The translations under genes were made by a program, and so were the position numbers. This document shows positions 1-8,396 of a stretch of DNA of 64,000 nt, piece after piece. Under the pieces are notes generated by a model, which saw only the letters and a list, made by a program, of their open reading frames with translations, was not told the origin of the DNA and made no database searches. Position 1 is the stretch's first letter; each line of letters begins with the position of its first letter. The stretch is from Angustibacter luteus (GTDB lineage: Bacteria > Actinomycetota > Actinomycetes > Actinomycetales > Angustibacteraceae), in NCBI RefSeq assembly GCF_039541115.1, contig NZ_BAABFP010000005.1:959877-1023876 (forward strand), in the 5' to 3' direction.

Positions 1-3000
1 GACCTGCATCGACTCAGGTGACGGCTCGGCCCACAGGCCGCGCTGCGCTGCCTCGACCAGCCGTTCCGCGATCCCCTTGCGGGCCCACGGGTTCGAGCGC
101 TTCATGAAGGCGCTGACCTCCGGGTCCTGCACGTACTCGCGGGTCAGGCTCTCGTACATCCAGTCGTCGACCACACCGGCCGTGGCGTCGTAGCCGAACA
201 GGTAGTCCACCGTCGCGGCCATCTCGAAGGCACCCTTGTAGCCGTGCCGCTGCATCGCGGCGATCCACCGCGGGTTCACCACCCGCGCGCGGAACACCCG
301 CTTCGTCTCCTCGCCGAGGGTGCGGGTGCGGACCTGGTCCGGCACGGCCGAGTCGCCGACGTACGCGGCGGGGTCGCTGCCGGTCAGGTGCCGCACCATC
401 GCGACCATCCCGCCGTGGTACTGGAAGTAGTCGTCCGAGTCGACGATGTCGTGCTCGCGGGTGTCCTGGTTCTTGGCCGCGACCTGCATCCGCGCGTAGG
501 TGCGCTCCATGTCGCCGCGGGCCGGGGCACCGTCCAGTCCGCGGCCGTAGGCGTAGCCGCCCCACACGGCGTACACCTCGGCGAGGTCGGCGTCCGAGCG
601 CCAGGACCGCGAGTCCATCAGCGGCAGCAGACCGGCGCCGTAGGCCCCCGGCTTCGAACCGAACACCCGCGCACTGGCTCGACGGGGCTCGACGCCGGCC
701 GCCACGTCGGCGCCGACGTGCGCCCGCACGTAGTTGTCGTCGGCCGCCTCGTCGAGCTCGGCGACCAGCTGCACGGCGTCGTCCAGCATCGTCACGACGT
801 GCGGGAACGCCTCGCGGAAGAAGCCTGAGATGCGGATCGTGACGTCGACCCGCGGCCGACCGAGCTCGGCCAGCGGCACGACCTCGAGGCCGGTGACCCG
901 CCGCGAGGCGTCGTCCCAGACCGGCCGGACGCCCAGCAGCCAGAGCAGCTCCGCGACGTCGTCCCCCTGGGTGCGCATGCAGGCGGTGCCCCAGACCGAC
1001 AGGCCCACCGAGCGGGGGCACGCGCCGGTGTCCGCGACGTGCCGGGCGATCAGCGACTCGGCCAGTGCGACGCCGGTGTCCCAGGACGTGCGGGACGGCA
1101 CGGCCTTCGGGTCGACCGCGTAGAAGTTGCGGCCGGTCGGCAGCACGTTCACCAATCCGCGGGTCGGCGAGCCCGACGGGCCGGCCGGCACGAAGCCGCC
1201 GCCGAGCGCGTGCAGCACGTTGTCCACCTCGTCGGTGGTCCTCGCCAGCCGCGGCACCACCTCGGTCGCACCGAACTCCAGCACCCGCACGACCTCGGAG
1301 ACCTTCTCCCCCAGCACTTCCACGCTCACGTCCGCGCAGCGGTCCGGCGCCCAGCCGAGCGTCTCCATCGAGAGGACGAGTCGCCGTGCGAGACCTTCCA
1401 AAAGGTCGACGACGTCCGCGCCGGTGCGGCACGGACCGTCCACCAGCCTCGACAGCGCCGACGCCCCCAGCACGTCGGCGCCGTCGAGGGCGGCCCCCGG
1501 CTCGCGTAGCAGCACGGCCTCGTCCAACCCCACCCAGGACGCGATCGCGCTGCGCAGCCCCGGGAACGCCTGGGTGCGGCCGCCCCAGACCTGGGCGGCC
1601 CGCAGCACGGCCAGGACGAGGTTGACCCGGCCCTCGCCGACCGGGCCCTGCCCGAGCACGTGCAGACCGTCCCGGATCTGCACGTCCTTCACCTCGCAGA
1701 GGTAGCCGTCGATGTGCAGCACGAAGTCGTCGAACGCCTCGTCGTCGGGTGCCTCCTGCACGTGCAGGTCGTGGTGCAGCTGCGCCGTCTGCACGAGATC
1801 CCAGATCTGCGCGCGCAGCACCGGGGTCTTGTCCGGGTCGAGGGCCTGCACGAGCGCGTACTCGTCGAGCAGCTGCTCGAGCTTGGCCATGTCCCCGTAC
1901 GTCTCGGCCCGGGCCATCGGCGGCACCAGGTGGTCGACCACGGTGGCGTGCGCCCGCCGCTTGGCCTGGGTGCCCTCCCCCGGGTCGTTGACGATGAACG
2001 GGTACACCAGCGGCAGGTCGCCGAGGACCGCGTCCGGCGCGCAGGAGGCCGACAGCCCGATCCCTTTGCCCGGCAACCACTCCAGCGTGCCGTGCTTGCC
2101 GAGGTGCACCACGGCGTGCGCACCGAAACCGCCGTCCTCCGGCGACGCCTCCAGCCAGCGGTAGGCGGCGAGGTAGTGGTGCGAGGGCGCCATGTCCGGG
2201 TCGTGGTAGATCGCCACCGGGTTCTCGCCGAAGCCGCGCGGCGGCTGGATCATCAGCACCACGTTGCCGAACTGCAGCGCGGCCATCGCGATGGCCGGCT
2301 CGTCGCCGGACTCGTCCACGTAGAGCCGGCCGGGCGCCTCGCCCCAGGCCTGCTCCATCGCTGCCCGCAGCTCGGGGGTGAGCCGACCGAACCACCGCCG
2401 GTACGTCGCGCCCGGCACCTTGGCGACGGCGGAGGCGAGCTGCTCGTCCGTGAGCCACTCGACGTCGTGGCCTCCGGCAGCGATCAGCGCATGGATCAAC
2501 GCGTCGCCGTCCCCGTCGAAGCCACCGCCGACGTCGTACCCGCTGCGCCGCAGCGCATCCAGCAGGACGACGGCACTGGCCGGGGTGTCCAGGCCCACCG
2601 CGTTGCCGATCCGCGCGTGCTTGGTCGGGTAGGACGAGAGCACCAGGGCGATGCGGCGCTCGGCCGCCGGGACGTGCCGCAGGCGACCCATCGCGACGGC
2701 GAGGCCGGCCAGGCGCAGGCAGCGCTCGACGTCCGGCACGTACAGCGGCACCGGCCCCCGGTCGAGCTCCTTGAACGAGAACGGGACGCCGATCAGCCGG
2801 CCGTCGAACTCCGGGATCGCCACCTGGGTCGCGGCGTCGAGCGGGCTCACGGCAGCGTCGGAGGCGAGCCACGCCGCCCGCGAGCTGGTCAGGGCCAGAC
2901 CCTGCAGGACCGGCACGTCCAGCGAGGCCAGCGCCCCGGCGTCCCAGGTCTCGTCCTCGCCGCCGGCGCCGGCGGCCGCCGCGACCGTGCCGCCGGACGC

Positions 3001-3678
3001 CAGCACGGTCGTCACCAGGACGTCGCACCGCCGCAGGTGCTCGAGCAGCTCGGCGCCGTCCGGGTCGTCGAGCGAGAGCCCGCGCAGGGACCCGCAGAAG
3101 ATCGGCAGTGGCTGGCCACCGCGGGCCACGACGGCCTCGCAGAGTCCGTCCACGAACGCGGTGTTCCCGCTGAGCTCGTGCGCGCGGTAGAAGACGATGC
3201 CCACCACCGGGCGGACGCCGGCCACGTCGAGGACCGGCGCGACCGGCGTCCACTCGTGCACGCCGTGCTGCGGCATCGCCTGCGGCGGCTCGAAGCAGGC
3301 ACCGTCCAGCAGCACCGTGTCGCCCAGGAACGCGGCGAGCTCGCGCAGGTTGTCGACGCCACCCTCGACGAGGTAGCTCAGGGCCTCGGTGACCAGCCCG
3401 GACGGCATCGTGCTCAGGGCCTGCAGGGGCGCATCGGGGCCGCCCTCCCCGCTCATCACGGCCACCGGGAGACGCGTGGCGAGCAGCGCGTCCAGGCCCT
3501 CCGGCCAGGCCTGACGACCACCGAGCAGCCGGACGACGACGAGGTCGACACCGTGCAGCAGGTCGGGGACGTCGTCCACCGTCAGCCGGGCGGGGTTGGC
3601 CACCTGCCACGCACCGCTGCGATGGGCAGCCAGCAGGTCCGTGTCGGAGGTGGAGAGCAAAAGCAGTCGCGAGGCCAC
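1..3678 (-). CDS. cobN: Cobaltochelatase subunit CobN (3' end outside window)
   Basis: Large subunit of the ATP-dependent chelatase that inserts cobalt into the corrin ring during cobalamin synthesis. Its ATPase partner subunits are not in this window. The frame runs leftward from GTG 3678 and is still open at base 1. The 1226 visible codons are close to the family's usual size, so only a short C-terminal tail is missing. The N-terminus reads VASRLLLLSTSDTDLLAAH. Near the end, FRARVVNPRWIAAMQRHG and GLWAEPSPE are characteristic of CobN C-termini. The start sits about 50 bases downstream of a cobalamin riboswitch on the same strand, so expression should fall when cobalamin is plentiful. The long Arg-rich frames over this interval are artefacts of high GC. 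Identity is secure; the exact 3' end is unseen. Confidence 0.95.
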   Translation of the reverse strand, partial: MASRLLLLSTSDTDLLAAHRSGAWQVANPARLTVDDVPDLLHGVDLVVVRLLGGRQAWPEGLDALLATRLPVAVMSGEGGPDAPLQALSTMPSGLVTEALSYLVEGGVDNLRELAAFLGDTVLLDGACFEPPQAMPQHGVHEWTPVAPVLDVAGVRPVVGIVFYRAHELSGNTAFVDGLCEAVVARGGQPLPIFCGSLRGLSLDDPDGAELLEHLRRCDVLVTTVLASGGTVAAAAGAGGEDETWDAGALASLDVPVLQGLALTSSRAAWLASDAAVSPLDAATQVAIPEFDGRLIGVPFSFKELDRGPVPLYVPDVERCLRLAGLAVAMGRLRHVPAAERRIALVLSSYPTKHARIGNAVGLDTPASAVVLLDALRRSGYDVGGGFDGDGDALIHALIAAGGHDVEWLTDEQLASAVAKVPGATYRRWFGRLTPELRAAMEQAWGEAPGRLYVDESGDEPAIAMAALQFGNVVLMIQPPRGFGENPVAIYHDPDMAPSHHYLAAYRWLEASPEDGGFGAHAVVHLGKHGTLEWLPGKGIGLSASCAPDAVLGDLPLVYPFIVNDPGEGTQAKRRAHATVVDHLVPPMARAETYGDMAKLEQLLDEYALVQALDPDKTPVLRAQIWDLVQTAQLHHDLHVQEAPDDEAFDDFVLHIDGYLCEVKDVQIRDGLHVLGQGPVGEGRVNLVLAVLRAAQVWGGRTQAFPGLRSAIASWVGLDEAVLLREPGAALDGADVLGASALSRLVDGPCRTGADVVDLLEGLARRLVLSMETLGWAPDRCADVSVEVLGEKVSEVVRVLEFGATEVVPRLARTTDEVDNVLHALGGGFVPAGPSGSPTRGLVNVLPTGRNFYAVDPKAVPSRTSWDTGVALAESLIARHVADTGACPRSVGLSVWGTACMRTQGDDVAELLWLLGVRPVWDDASRRVTGLEVVPLAELGRPRVDVTIRISGFFREAFPHVVTMLDDAVQLVAELDEAADDNYVRAHVGADVAAGVEPRRASARVFGSKPGAYGAGLLPLMDSRSWRSDADLAEVYAVWGGYAYGRGLDGAPARGDMERTYARMQVAAKNQDTREHDIVDSDDYFQYHGGMVAMVRHLTGSDPAAYVGDSAVPDQVRTRTLGEETKRVFRARVVNPRWIAAMQRHGYKGAFEMAATVDYLFGYDATAGVVDDWMYESLTREYVQDPEVSAFMKRSNPWARKGIAERLVEAAQRGLWAEPSPESMQV

Positions 3679-3724
3679 GTAGGGCCGTCCCTCCTCGGGG
3701 TACCGCGCCCCGAAGCCGAAGGTC

Positions 3725-3903
3725 GCGACGGCTGCAGTCTCCTGACTCCCGGATCGACGCGGTCGCTCCGCCTTCCCGGGGGCAAGCCCCCAGTGGCTGC
3801 TCCGCCGGTCATACCCGGCGGTGCGTGGTGCGACCACTCCCCGGTCACAGTGGCGGGACCGTCCCGGATTCTCACCGGGTTCCTGCCGTGCCGTCGTTGG
3901 TCA
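3725..3903 (-). promoter_or_regulatory. Cobalamin riboswitch upstream of cobN
   Basis: Read on the minus strand, the leader carries GGAACCCGGTGAGAATCCGG near 3865-3885, then GGTCCCGCCACTGTGACCGG near 3841-3864, and the B12 box GAGTCAGGAGACTGC near 3732-3747. These are the conserved core blocks of the adenosylcobalamin riboswitch in the correct order. The GTG start of cobN follows about 50 bases later. Family knowledge predicts repression when the ligand binds. Boundaries are approximate because the outer stem was not folded. Confidence 0.93.
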
Positions 3904-3922
3904 GGGCCGACCCTATCGGCCC
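3904..3922. terminator. GC-rich hairpin between small-gene block and cobN leader
   Basis: Arms GGGCCGA (3904-3910) and TCGGCCC (3916-3922) pair perfectly around the 5-base loop CCCTA. It lies after the last gene of the unknown block and directly before the cobN riboswitch, so it could terminate that transcript. It also contains TAGGGT (minus strand), which could serve as the -10 of the cobN promoter. There is no T-tract, so the role is inferred. Confidence 0.45.
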
Positions 3923-3951
3923 GGCCCCCTGCCCAGCCACCCACCCAGCGG

Positions 3952-4335
3952 TCACGCGCTGGTCAGGTCAGAGCCTTCCCTTCGGGGCGGCCGACGCAGG
4001 TCGATGGGCCGGCCGAGCACCGCCTCGAACTCACGCGCGCGCCTCGTCGCCGTCACGAGGACGTCCTCCGACTCCCTGGGTGAGATGGGCAGGACACGGC
4101 CGCCGTGCAGGGCGTCCAGCGCCTGCTCGACGTCGTCCTGCGCGCCGATGTCGCGCGCGAGCAGCAGCGCCTTCACCAGCCGGGCGGGGTAGGCCTGGTA
4201 GTGCCAGAGGTACACGTCACCGGAGCCCACATCACCCTCTGCGAGCAGCAGTCGGCAGAGCTCTCGCCTGCTCGTCACGAGCGCGACGGCCCGACCCAGG
4301 CCCGCCGCGAGGCCCTCCACCAGGCCGGTCGCCAC
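3952..4335 (-). CDS. Hypothetical protein, possibly the 3' part of a frameshifted gene
   Basis: A 127-codon minus-strand frame (GTG 4335) with a protein-like sequence. It contains the helical stretch VATGLVEGLAAGLGRAVALV, then LLLAEGDVGSGDVYLWHYQA and a C-terminal VLVTATRRAREFEAVLGRP. I do not recognise a family. The frame stays open and protein-like upstream of this start (VSLAFRPRTGNPDGTVAAWP), back to a GGGG run at 4407-4410. There it could join the preceding 77-codon frame after a one-base shift. It may therefore be the back half of a ~213-residue protein rather than an independent gene. It is the last gene of the block between cobQ and cobN. Confidence 0.55.
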   Translation of the reverse strand: MATGLVEGLAAGLGRAVALVTSRRELCRLLLAEGDVGSGDVYLWHYQAYPARLVKALLLARDIGAQDDVEQALDALHGGRVLPISPRESEDVLVTATRRAREFEAVLGRPIDLRRPPRREGSDLTSA

Positions 4336-4358
4336 GCGGCTGGCCGTCGGCCAGGCGG

Positions 4359-4592
4359 CTACGGTCCCGTCCGGGTTCCCGGTCCGCGGACGAAACGCCA
4401 GCGAGACCCCGAGGCGAGGTAGACCACGTACCTGAGGCCGTGCTCGTCCCAGGTGGCGGTCCGCTTGCGCGCGTCGACTGCGGCGTCCTGAGGGATCACT
4501 CCCGCAGGGACCAGGGCGCTCAGGATCTTCGACGTGGGCGTACGGCGCGCGACCGCATGCCTCCTGCCGGATATCTGCGTCCCGCTCGACAC
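4359..4592 (-). CDS. Hypothetical protein, possibly the 5' part of a frameshifted gene
   Basis: A 77-residue frame starting at GTG 4592, two bases after the stop of the upstream gene, which suggests one transcript. The sequence around SKILSALVPAGVIPQDAAVD and TWDEHGLRYVVYLASG looks like real protein; after the G run (SRWRFVRGPGTRTGP) it ends quickly. The neighbouring frame becomes protein-like exactly there, so a lost G in a G run, or programmed slippage, is a likely explanation for the short length. No family recognised. Confidence 0.5.
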   Translation of the reverse strand: MSSGTQISGRRHAVARRTPTSKILSALVPAGVIPQDAAVDARKRTATWDEHGLRYVVYLASGSRWRFVRGPGTRTGP

Positions 4593-4594
4593 GA

Positions 4595-5158
4595 CTATCG
4601 CGGGTCGTTCTGCAGCTGGAACTGGCCGTTCCCCGCGATCGCCAGCAGCCGTAGCCCGCCGGCTGCCGACTCCCGGACCCCCCGCGAGTGGTAGCGCAGC
4701 ACCGAGTCGGTCGCTCCGGTGAACGGAAGGGTCAGCGTCACGGGTGCCCGCGTGAGAGAGCGCTTGGCTCGGGTGAGCGCCGTCCGCCACATCTGCGCGA
4801 CCTCCGGGGACGTCGAGCAACCGTCGAGCGAGGCTTCGCGCAGTCCCTCCTCGTTCGAGATCGGAAGCGTCAGCCGCAGTGCATCCGGGTGACGACGGAG
4901 GAAGTCGGTTGAGCGGTCGACCGGCTGCCGAATGCCACCGACGACCAGGTTCAAGCGGTCGACCGAGAGGCCACCGGTAACCGCTTGCGCCCACCCGTCG
5001 TCACGCCTCAGCTCGTGAACGGCGTACTCCGGGAAGAAGGTCTCCGCGGCCAGCGTGCCGCTGAGCCCTTCGGTCCACGCCGCGAAGAGGCCCGCTGCCT
5101 CGTCGGGCAGGCAGTGGAACTGCAGATGGGTCGTCGCCACCGGTCTGTTGTACCGCAT
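4595..5158 (-). CDS. Conserved-looking hypothetical protein
   Basis: 187 residues from ATG 5158 (MRYNRPVATTHLQFHC); GTG 5140 (VATTHLQFHC) is an alternative start. The protein is soluble-looking with no signal peptide or membrane segment. Visible features are an acidic-aromatic first half (LFAAWTEGLSGTLAAETFF, YAVHELRRDDGWAQAV) and a C-terminal beta-rich segment ending LLAIAGNGQFQLQNDPR. I do not recognise the family. It lies 41 bases downstream of the DUF4265 gene and 2 bases upstream of the next frame, all on one strand, so a shared function with those neighbours is plausible. Confidence 0.65.
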   Translation of the reverse strand: MRYNRPVATTHLQFHCLPDEAAGLFAAWTEGLSGTLAAETFFPEYAVHELRRDDGWAQAVTGGLSVDRLNLVVGGIRQPVDRSTDFLRRHPDALRLTLPISNEEGLREASLDGCSTSPEVAQMWRTALTRAKRSLTRAPVTLTLPFTGATDSVLRYHSRGVRESAAGGLRLLAIAGNGQFQLQNDPR

Positions 5159-5199
5159 CGACAGCGTCGGTCGGGGGGCCGGAGCTTGCCTGTCCCGCT

Positions 5200-5673
5200 C
5201 TACTCCTGCTCGGGAACCCACCAGTTGAGGGGCGTCTCGCCGTCCTCGTCGTAGACGTTGCCGTAGAACCACTCGACCTCCGGATGCCGCTGCGTGAGGC
5301 CGTTGGCCAGCCCCTCGATGGCGGCGAAACCCGCGGTCACGGGGATCGAGAAGATGGTCAGCTGCGGAGCCCGACCATCCAGGGCGCCGCCGAGCTGGGC
5401 GACCTGGTCAACGAGCGTGTCCGCCACCGCGTGCGGCCCGTGCACCTGAAACGCGACGACGCCCCCACGCCGGACGACCTCGACGCGTTCTCGCGAGCGA
5501 TCGAAGCGCACGACGTCGTCGCGGGCGACGCCCAGGACCAACCCCGGCGAACGCAGGAGTCGGTACGTGCCTTCGGGAGTCCGTTCCACCAACAGGCTCT
5601 CGTAGACCGGCGTCCCGTCCTGCTTGTGGCCACTGATCACCCGGATGGTCGTCGAGCCCATCCCCTCGCTCAT
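5200..5673 (-). CDS. DUF4265 domain-containing protein
   Basis: 157 residues; the sequence matches my recollection of the DUF4265 family (VRFDRSRERVEVVRRGG, TIFSIPVTAGFAAIEGLAN, ending in EDGETPLNWWVPEQE). The biochemical role is unknown. ATG 5673 overlaps the stop of cobQ as ATGA; a second in-frame ATG lies at 5661. Translation is therefore probably coupled to cobQ although the product has no known corrin role. The protein is small, acidic and soluble, and heads the block of unknown genes inserted between cobQ and cobN. Confidence 0.75.
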   Translation of the reverse strand: MSEGMGSTTIRVISGHKQDGTPVYESLLVERTPEGTYRLLRSPGLVLGVARDDVVRFDRSRERVEVVRRGGVVAFQVHGPHAVADTLVDQVAQLGGALDGRAPQLTIFSIPVTAGFAAIEGLANGLTQRHPEVEWFYGNVYDEDGETPLNWWVPEQE

Positions 5674-7172
5674 CTGGACCGCCCGCCCTCGATCAGCCGC
5701 CAGATCGCGTCAGTGTCGAGATTCTCCTCGACCGCGTCGGCGAGCCGGTCGATCATCTGCTCGCGGACCTCGACGAAACCCGGTGCACCAGAAGGCGTCC
5801 AGCGCAGCCCGGCCTGAAGCGCCGCCTGCTCCAGCCAGGCCCGCCGGAACGCGTCGTTCTCGAAGGCACCGTGCCAGGTGGTCCCCCAGACCGGTCCGCG
5901 CCGCCACCCGTCGAGAAACGGTTCGACGTCGTCCGCCGACGCGAGCTTGTGCGCGACGCCGTGGTGGATCTCGTACGCGGTCACGGGGGTACCCTGCCAG
6001 CTGCCGGTCGGCCGGCCCAGCACCTTGGCCCGCTCGAAGGTCACTGCGGTCGGCAGCAGGTCCAAGCCAGGCACCAGCCCGACCCCGGACTCCACGTCGT
6101 CCTCGATGGTGCGCGCCAGCATCTGGTAGCCGCCACAGATCCCCAGCACCGGTCGCCCGGCCCGCGCCCGCGCCACGACCGCGTCGGCCAGCCCCCGCTC
6201 TCGCAGCCACGCCAGGTCCGTTGCGGTGGAGCGGCTTCCGGGCAGGATGGCGATGTCCGCCGCCGCGACCACGTCGGGGTCCGCGGTGACCTCGACGGCG
6301 ACACCGGGCTCGAGCGCGAGCGCGTCGACGTCCGTGGCGTTCGACACCCGGGGGAAGCGGACGACGGCGACGCGCAGCGTGCGCCCGACGGGTCGGCCAT
6401 CCGGTCTACCCCGCCAACCGGCGACGGCGAGCGCGTCCTCGGAGTCGATCCACACGTCGTCCAGCCAGGGCAGCACGCCCAGCACGGGGCGTCCGGTGCG
6501 TTCGGTCAGCGTGTCCAGTCCCGGCAGCAGCAGCCCGACGTCCCCGCGGAACTTGTTGACGACCCAGCCGGCGATCAGGGCCTGGTCGGCGAGGTCGAGC
6601 AGGGCGAGCGTCCCGTACATCGCGGCCAGGACGCCCCCGCGGTCGATGTCGCCGACCACCACGACCGGTAGCCGGCCGTGCTGGGCCAGCCCCATGTTCA
6701 CGTAGTCCCCGTCGCGCAGGTTGACCTCCGCCGGACTCCCAGCCCCCTCAGCCACGACGACGTCCACCCGCGAGCGCAGGTCGTCGAAGGCGGCGTAGGC
6801 GGCCTCGGCCAGGACCCGTCGTCCGGTGGCGAACTCGCCCGCCTCCAGCTCGCCGTACGGCTGACCCATCAGGACCACGTGGCTGCGCCGATCACTGCCG
6901 GGCTTGAGCAGCACCGGGTTCATCGCCACCTCGGGCTCCCGCCGCGCCGCGATCGCCTGCAGCCACTGCGCGCGGCCGATCTCGCCGCCGTCCGCGCAGA
7001 CCATCGAGTTGTTCGACATGTTCTGCGACTTGAACGGGGCGACGGCCACCCCCTGCCGGGCCAGCCAGCGGCACAACGCCGTGGTGACCAGGGACTTCCC
7101 GGCGTCCGACGTCGTCCCGGCCACGAGCAGCGCGCCGCGTCGCCGGTTCACCGACGCCGTCCCAGCACCCAC
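5670..7172 (-). CDS. cobQ: Cobyric acid synthase CobQ
   Basis: Glutamine-dependent amidotransferase that amidates positions b, d, e and g of adenosylcobyrinic acid a,c-diamide to give adenosylcobyric acid in the cytoplasm. The 500 residues show an N-terminal dethiobiotin-synthetase-like ATPase domain (VAGTTSDAGKSLVTTALCR, then KSQNMSNNS). A C-terminal class I glutamine amidotransferase-like domain has the nucleophile in GICGGYQML and the catalytic His in YEIHHG. The GTG start at 7172 overlaps the end of cobD by 25 bases; GTG at VNRRRGALL is a possible later start. The 3' end overlaps the DUF4265 gene by 4 bases. Length and motifs are normal for the family. Confidence 0.96.
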   Translation of the reverse strand: MGAGTASVNRRRGALLVAGTTSDAGKSLVTTALCRWLARQGVAVAPFKSQNMSNNSMVCADGGEIGRAQWLQAIAARREPEVAMNPVLLKPGSDRRSHVVLMGQPYGELEAGEFATGRRVLAEAAYAAFDDLRSRVDVVVAEGAGSPAEVNLRDGDYVNMGLAQHGRLPVVVVGDIDRGGVLAAMYGTLALLDLADQALIAGWVVNKFRGDVGLLLPGLDTLTERTGRPVLGVLPWLDDVWIDSEDALAVAGWRGRPDGRPVGRTLRVAVVRFPRVSNATDVDALALEPGVAVEVTADPDVVAAADIAILPGSRSTATDLAWLRERGLADAVVARARAGRPVLGICGGYQMLARTIEDDVESGVGLVPGLDLLPTAVTFERAKVLGRPTGSWQGTPVTAYEIHHGVAHKLASADDVEPFLDGWRRGPVWGTTWHGAFENDAFRRAWLEQAALQAGLRWTPSGAPGFVEVREQMIDRLADAVEENLDTDAIWRLIEGGRSR

Positions 7173-8098
7173 GCGACACCCCCTGCGAGCAGCACCGCCA
7201 GCGCGTCGACGGCGACGGACAGCCGCACCGCGCGCTCCAGGTCCGGCCGCGCGGGGGGTCGTCCGTCCCCAAGGTAGCCCCGGTCCTCGACCCGCCCCGC
7301 GTAGACGTTGGCGCCGCCGAGCCGTAGGCCCAGGGCCCCGGCGAAGGCGGCCTCGACCGGACCGGCGTTCGGGCTGGGGTGCTGGCCGGCGTCTCGGCGC
7401 CAGGCCACCAGGGACGCGGAGGGACGTCGGCCGGCCAGGGCAGCGAGCGCGGCGCTGACCCGGGCGGGCAGGAAGTTGGCGACGTCGTCCAGCCGCGCCG
7501 ACGCCCAGCCGAACCGTTCGTACCGGAGCGAGCGGTGACCGACCATGGCGTCCAGCGTGTTCACCGCGCGGTAGCCGACGAGGCCGGGGACGCCGGCCAC
7601 CGCGCCCCAGAGCAGCGGGGCGACGACGGCGTCGGAGGTGTTCTCGGCGAGCGACTCGACGCTGGCGCGACTGAGCCCGGCAGCATCCAGCCCCGCCGGG
7701 TCGCGCCCGGCCAGGTGGGACAGGCGCTCGCGGGCCGGGCCGAGGTCGCCGTCCCCCTCCGCGTCCGCGAGCAGCGCGGCCATCACCCGTCCCTCCACGG
7801 CGAGGCTGCGGGCGCCGAGCACGGCCCAGGTCGCCGCAGCGGTGAGCACGGTGCGCACCACCGGGTTCGTCGCCCGGCGCTCCAGCGCGGCCGCGAGGAC
7901 GACGGGGACGCCGACCGCGATCCCGGTGAAGACGGCGCCGCGACGCCGTGAGTCGGCCCAGAGCCGCCCTTCCAGGGATCGGGCGGCCCGCCCGAAGCCG
8001 GCGACGGGGTGGCCGCGCCGGGGGTCGCCGAACGCCGCGTCCAGTGCGGCGCCGAGCACGAGCCCGAGCGCTCGCGAGGTCCTGAGGGGCAACAGCAC
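7148..8098 (-). CDS. cobD: Adenosylcobinamide-phosphate synthase CobD (CbiB)
   Basis: Membrane protein that joins adenosylcobyric acid to aminopropanol (or its phosphate). 316 residues from GTG 8098. Family hallmarks are DAAFGDPRRGHPVAGFGR near the start, SVESLAENTSDAVVAPLLW in the middle, YRAVNTLDAMVGHRS, and GQHPSPNAGPVEAAFAGAL. Several hydrophobic segments are visible. The open frame extends further upstream, but that part is Arg/Pro-rich, has no good start and runs antisense to the second riboswitch, so GTG 8098 is chosen. cobQ follows with a 25-base overlap. The gene is divergent from the ECF transporter operon. Confidence 0.94.
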   Translation of the reverse strand: MLLPLRTSRALGLVLGAALDAAFGDPRRGHPVAGFGRAARSLEGRLWADSRRRGAVFTGIAVGVPVVLAAALERRATNPVVRTVLTAAATWAVLGARSLAVEGRVMAALLADAEGDGDLGPARERLSHLAGRDPAGLDAAGLSRASVESLAENTSDAVVAPLLWGAVAGVPGLVGYRAVNTLDAMVGHRSLRYERFGWASARLDDVANFLPARVSAALAALAGRRPSASLVAWRRDAGQHPSPNAGPVEAAFAGALGLRLGGANVYAGRVEDRGYLGDGRPPARPDLERAVRLSVAVDALAVLLAGGVAWVLGRRR

Positions 8099-8119
8099 CC
8101 GGACAGTCTGCCCGGCGCT

Positions 8120-8150
8120 TTGACAGTGCTCATGCCCCGGTGGCACGGTT
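8120..8150 (+). promoter_or_regulatory. Candidate promoter of the ECF/cob operon
   Basis: A perfect TTGACA lies at 8120-8125 just ahead of the riboswitch. CACGGT at 8145-8150 is a possible -10 with a long 19-base spacer. It lies in the divergent gap between cobD and the ECF operon. The -35 is convincing; the -10 is weak. Confidence 0.4.
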
Positions 8151-8262
8151 GCGGCACCTGACACCCTTGGCGCGGGGAAGCCGGTCCGAGTCCGGCGCTG
8201 ACCCGCAACCGTAGGCCGGACCCCGCACACGGGCACGGCAAGCCGGAGCACCGCACCTGGGA
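8140..8262 (+). promoter_or_regulatory. Cobalamin riboswitch upstream of the ECF transporter operon
   Basis: GGGGAAGCCGGTCCGAGTCC (about 8174-8193) is followed by GACCCGCAACCGTAGG and a B12-box-like GCAAGCCGGAGCACC (about 8238-8252). These match the conserved blocks of actinobacterial cobalamin riboswitches. The first gene of the operon starts at 8397, about 135 bases further, and that leader could hold the expression platform. It implies the transporter and the downstream cobU-cobT-cobS genes are lowered by cobalamin. Ends are approximate. Confidence 0.9.
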
Positions 8263-8396
8263 CCAGGCTCCGACACATCCGCCGAGGTCTGCGGCACGGA
8301 GCCGGACGTTGGTGCGCTCGCCGGAGGAACTGGTCCCCACGGACCCGTGACTCGAGCGCACCGACCTCCCGCGCCCACCGCGAGGAGGTACCGAAC

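Noticed and set aside
14..3610. Very long minus-strand frame over cobN
   Set aside because: Arg/Gly-rich composition typical of a shadow frame; the true CobN frame on the same strand starts at 3678 and shows family motifs.
1660..4083. Long plus-strand frame antisense to cobN
   Set aside because: Repetitive His/Arg/Val-rich sequence with no domain; opposite to a clear CobN gene and its riboswitch.
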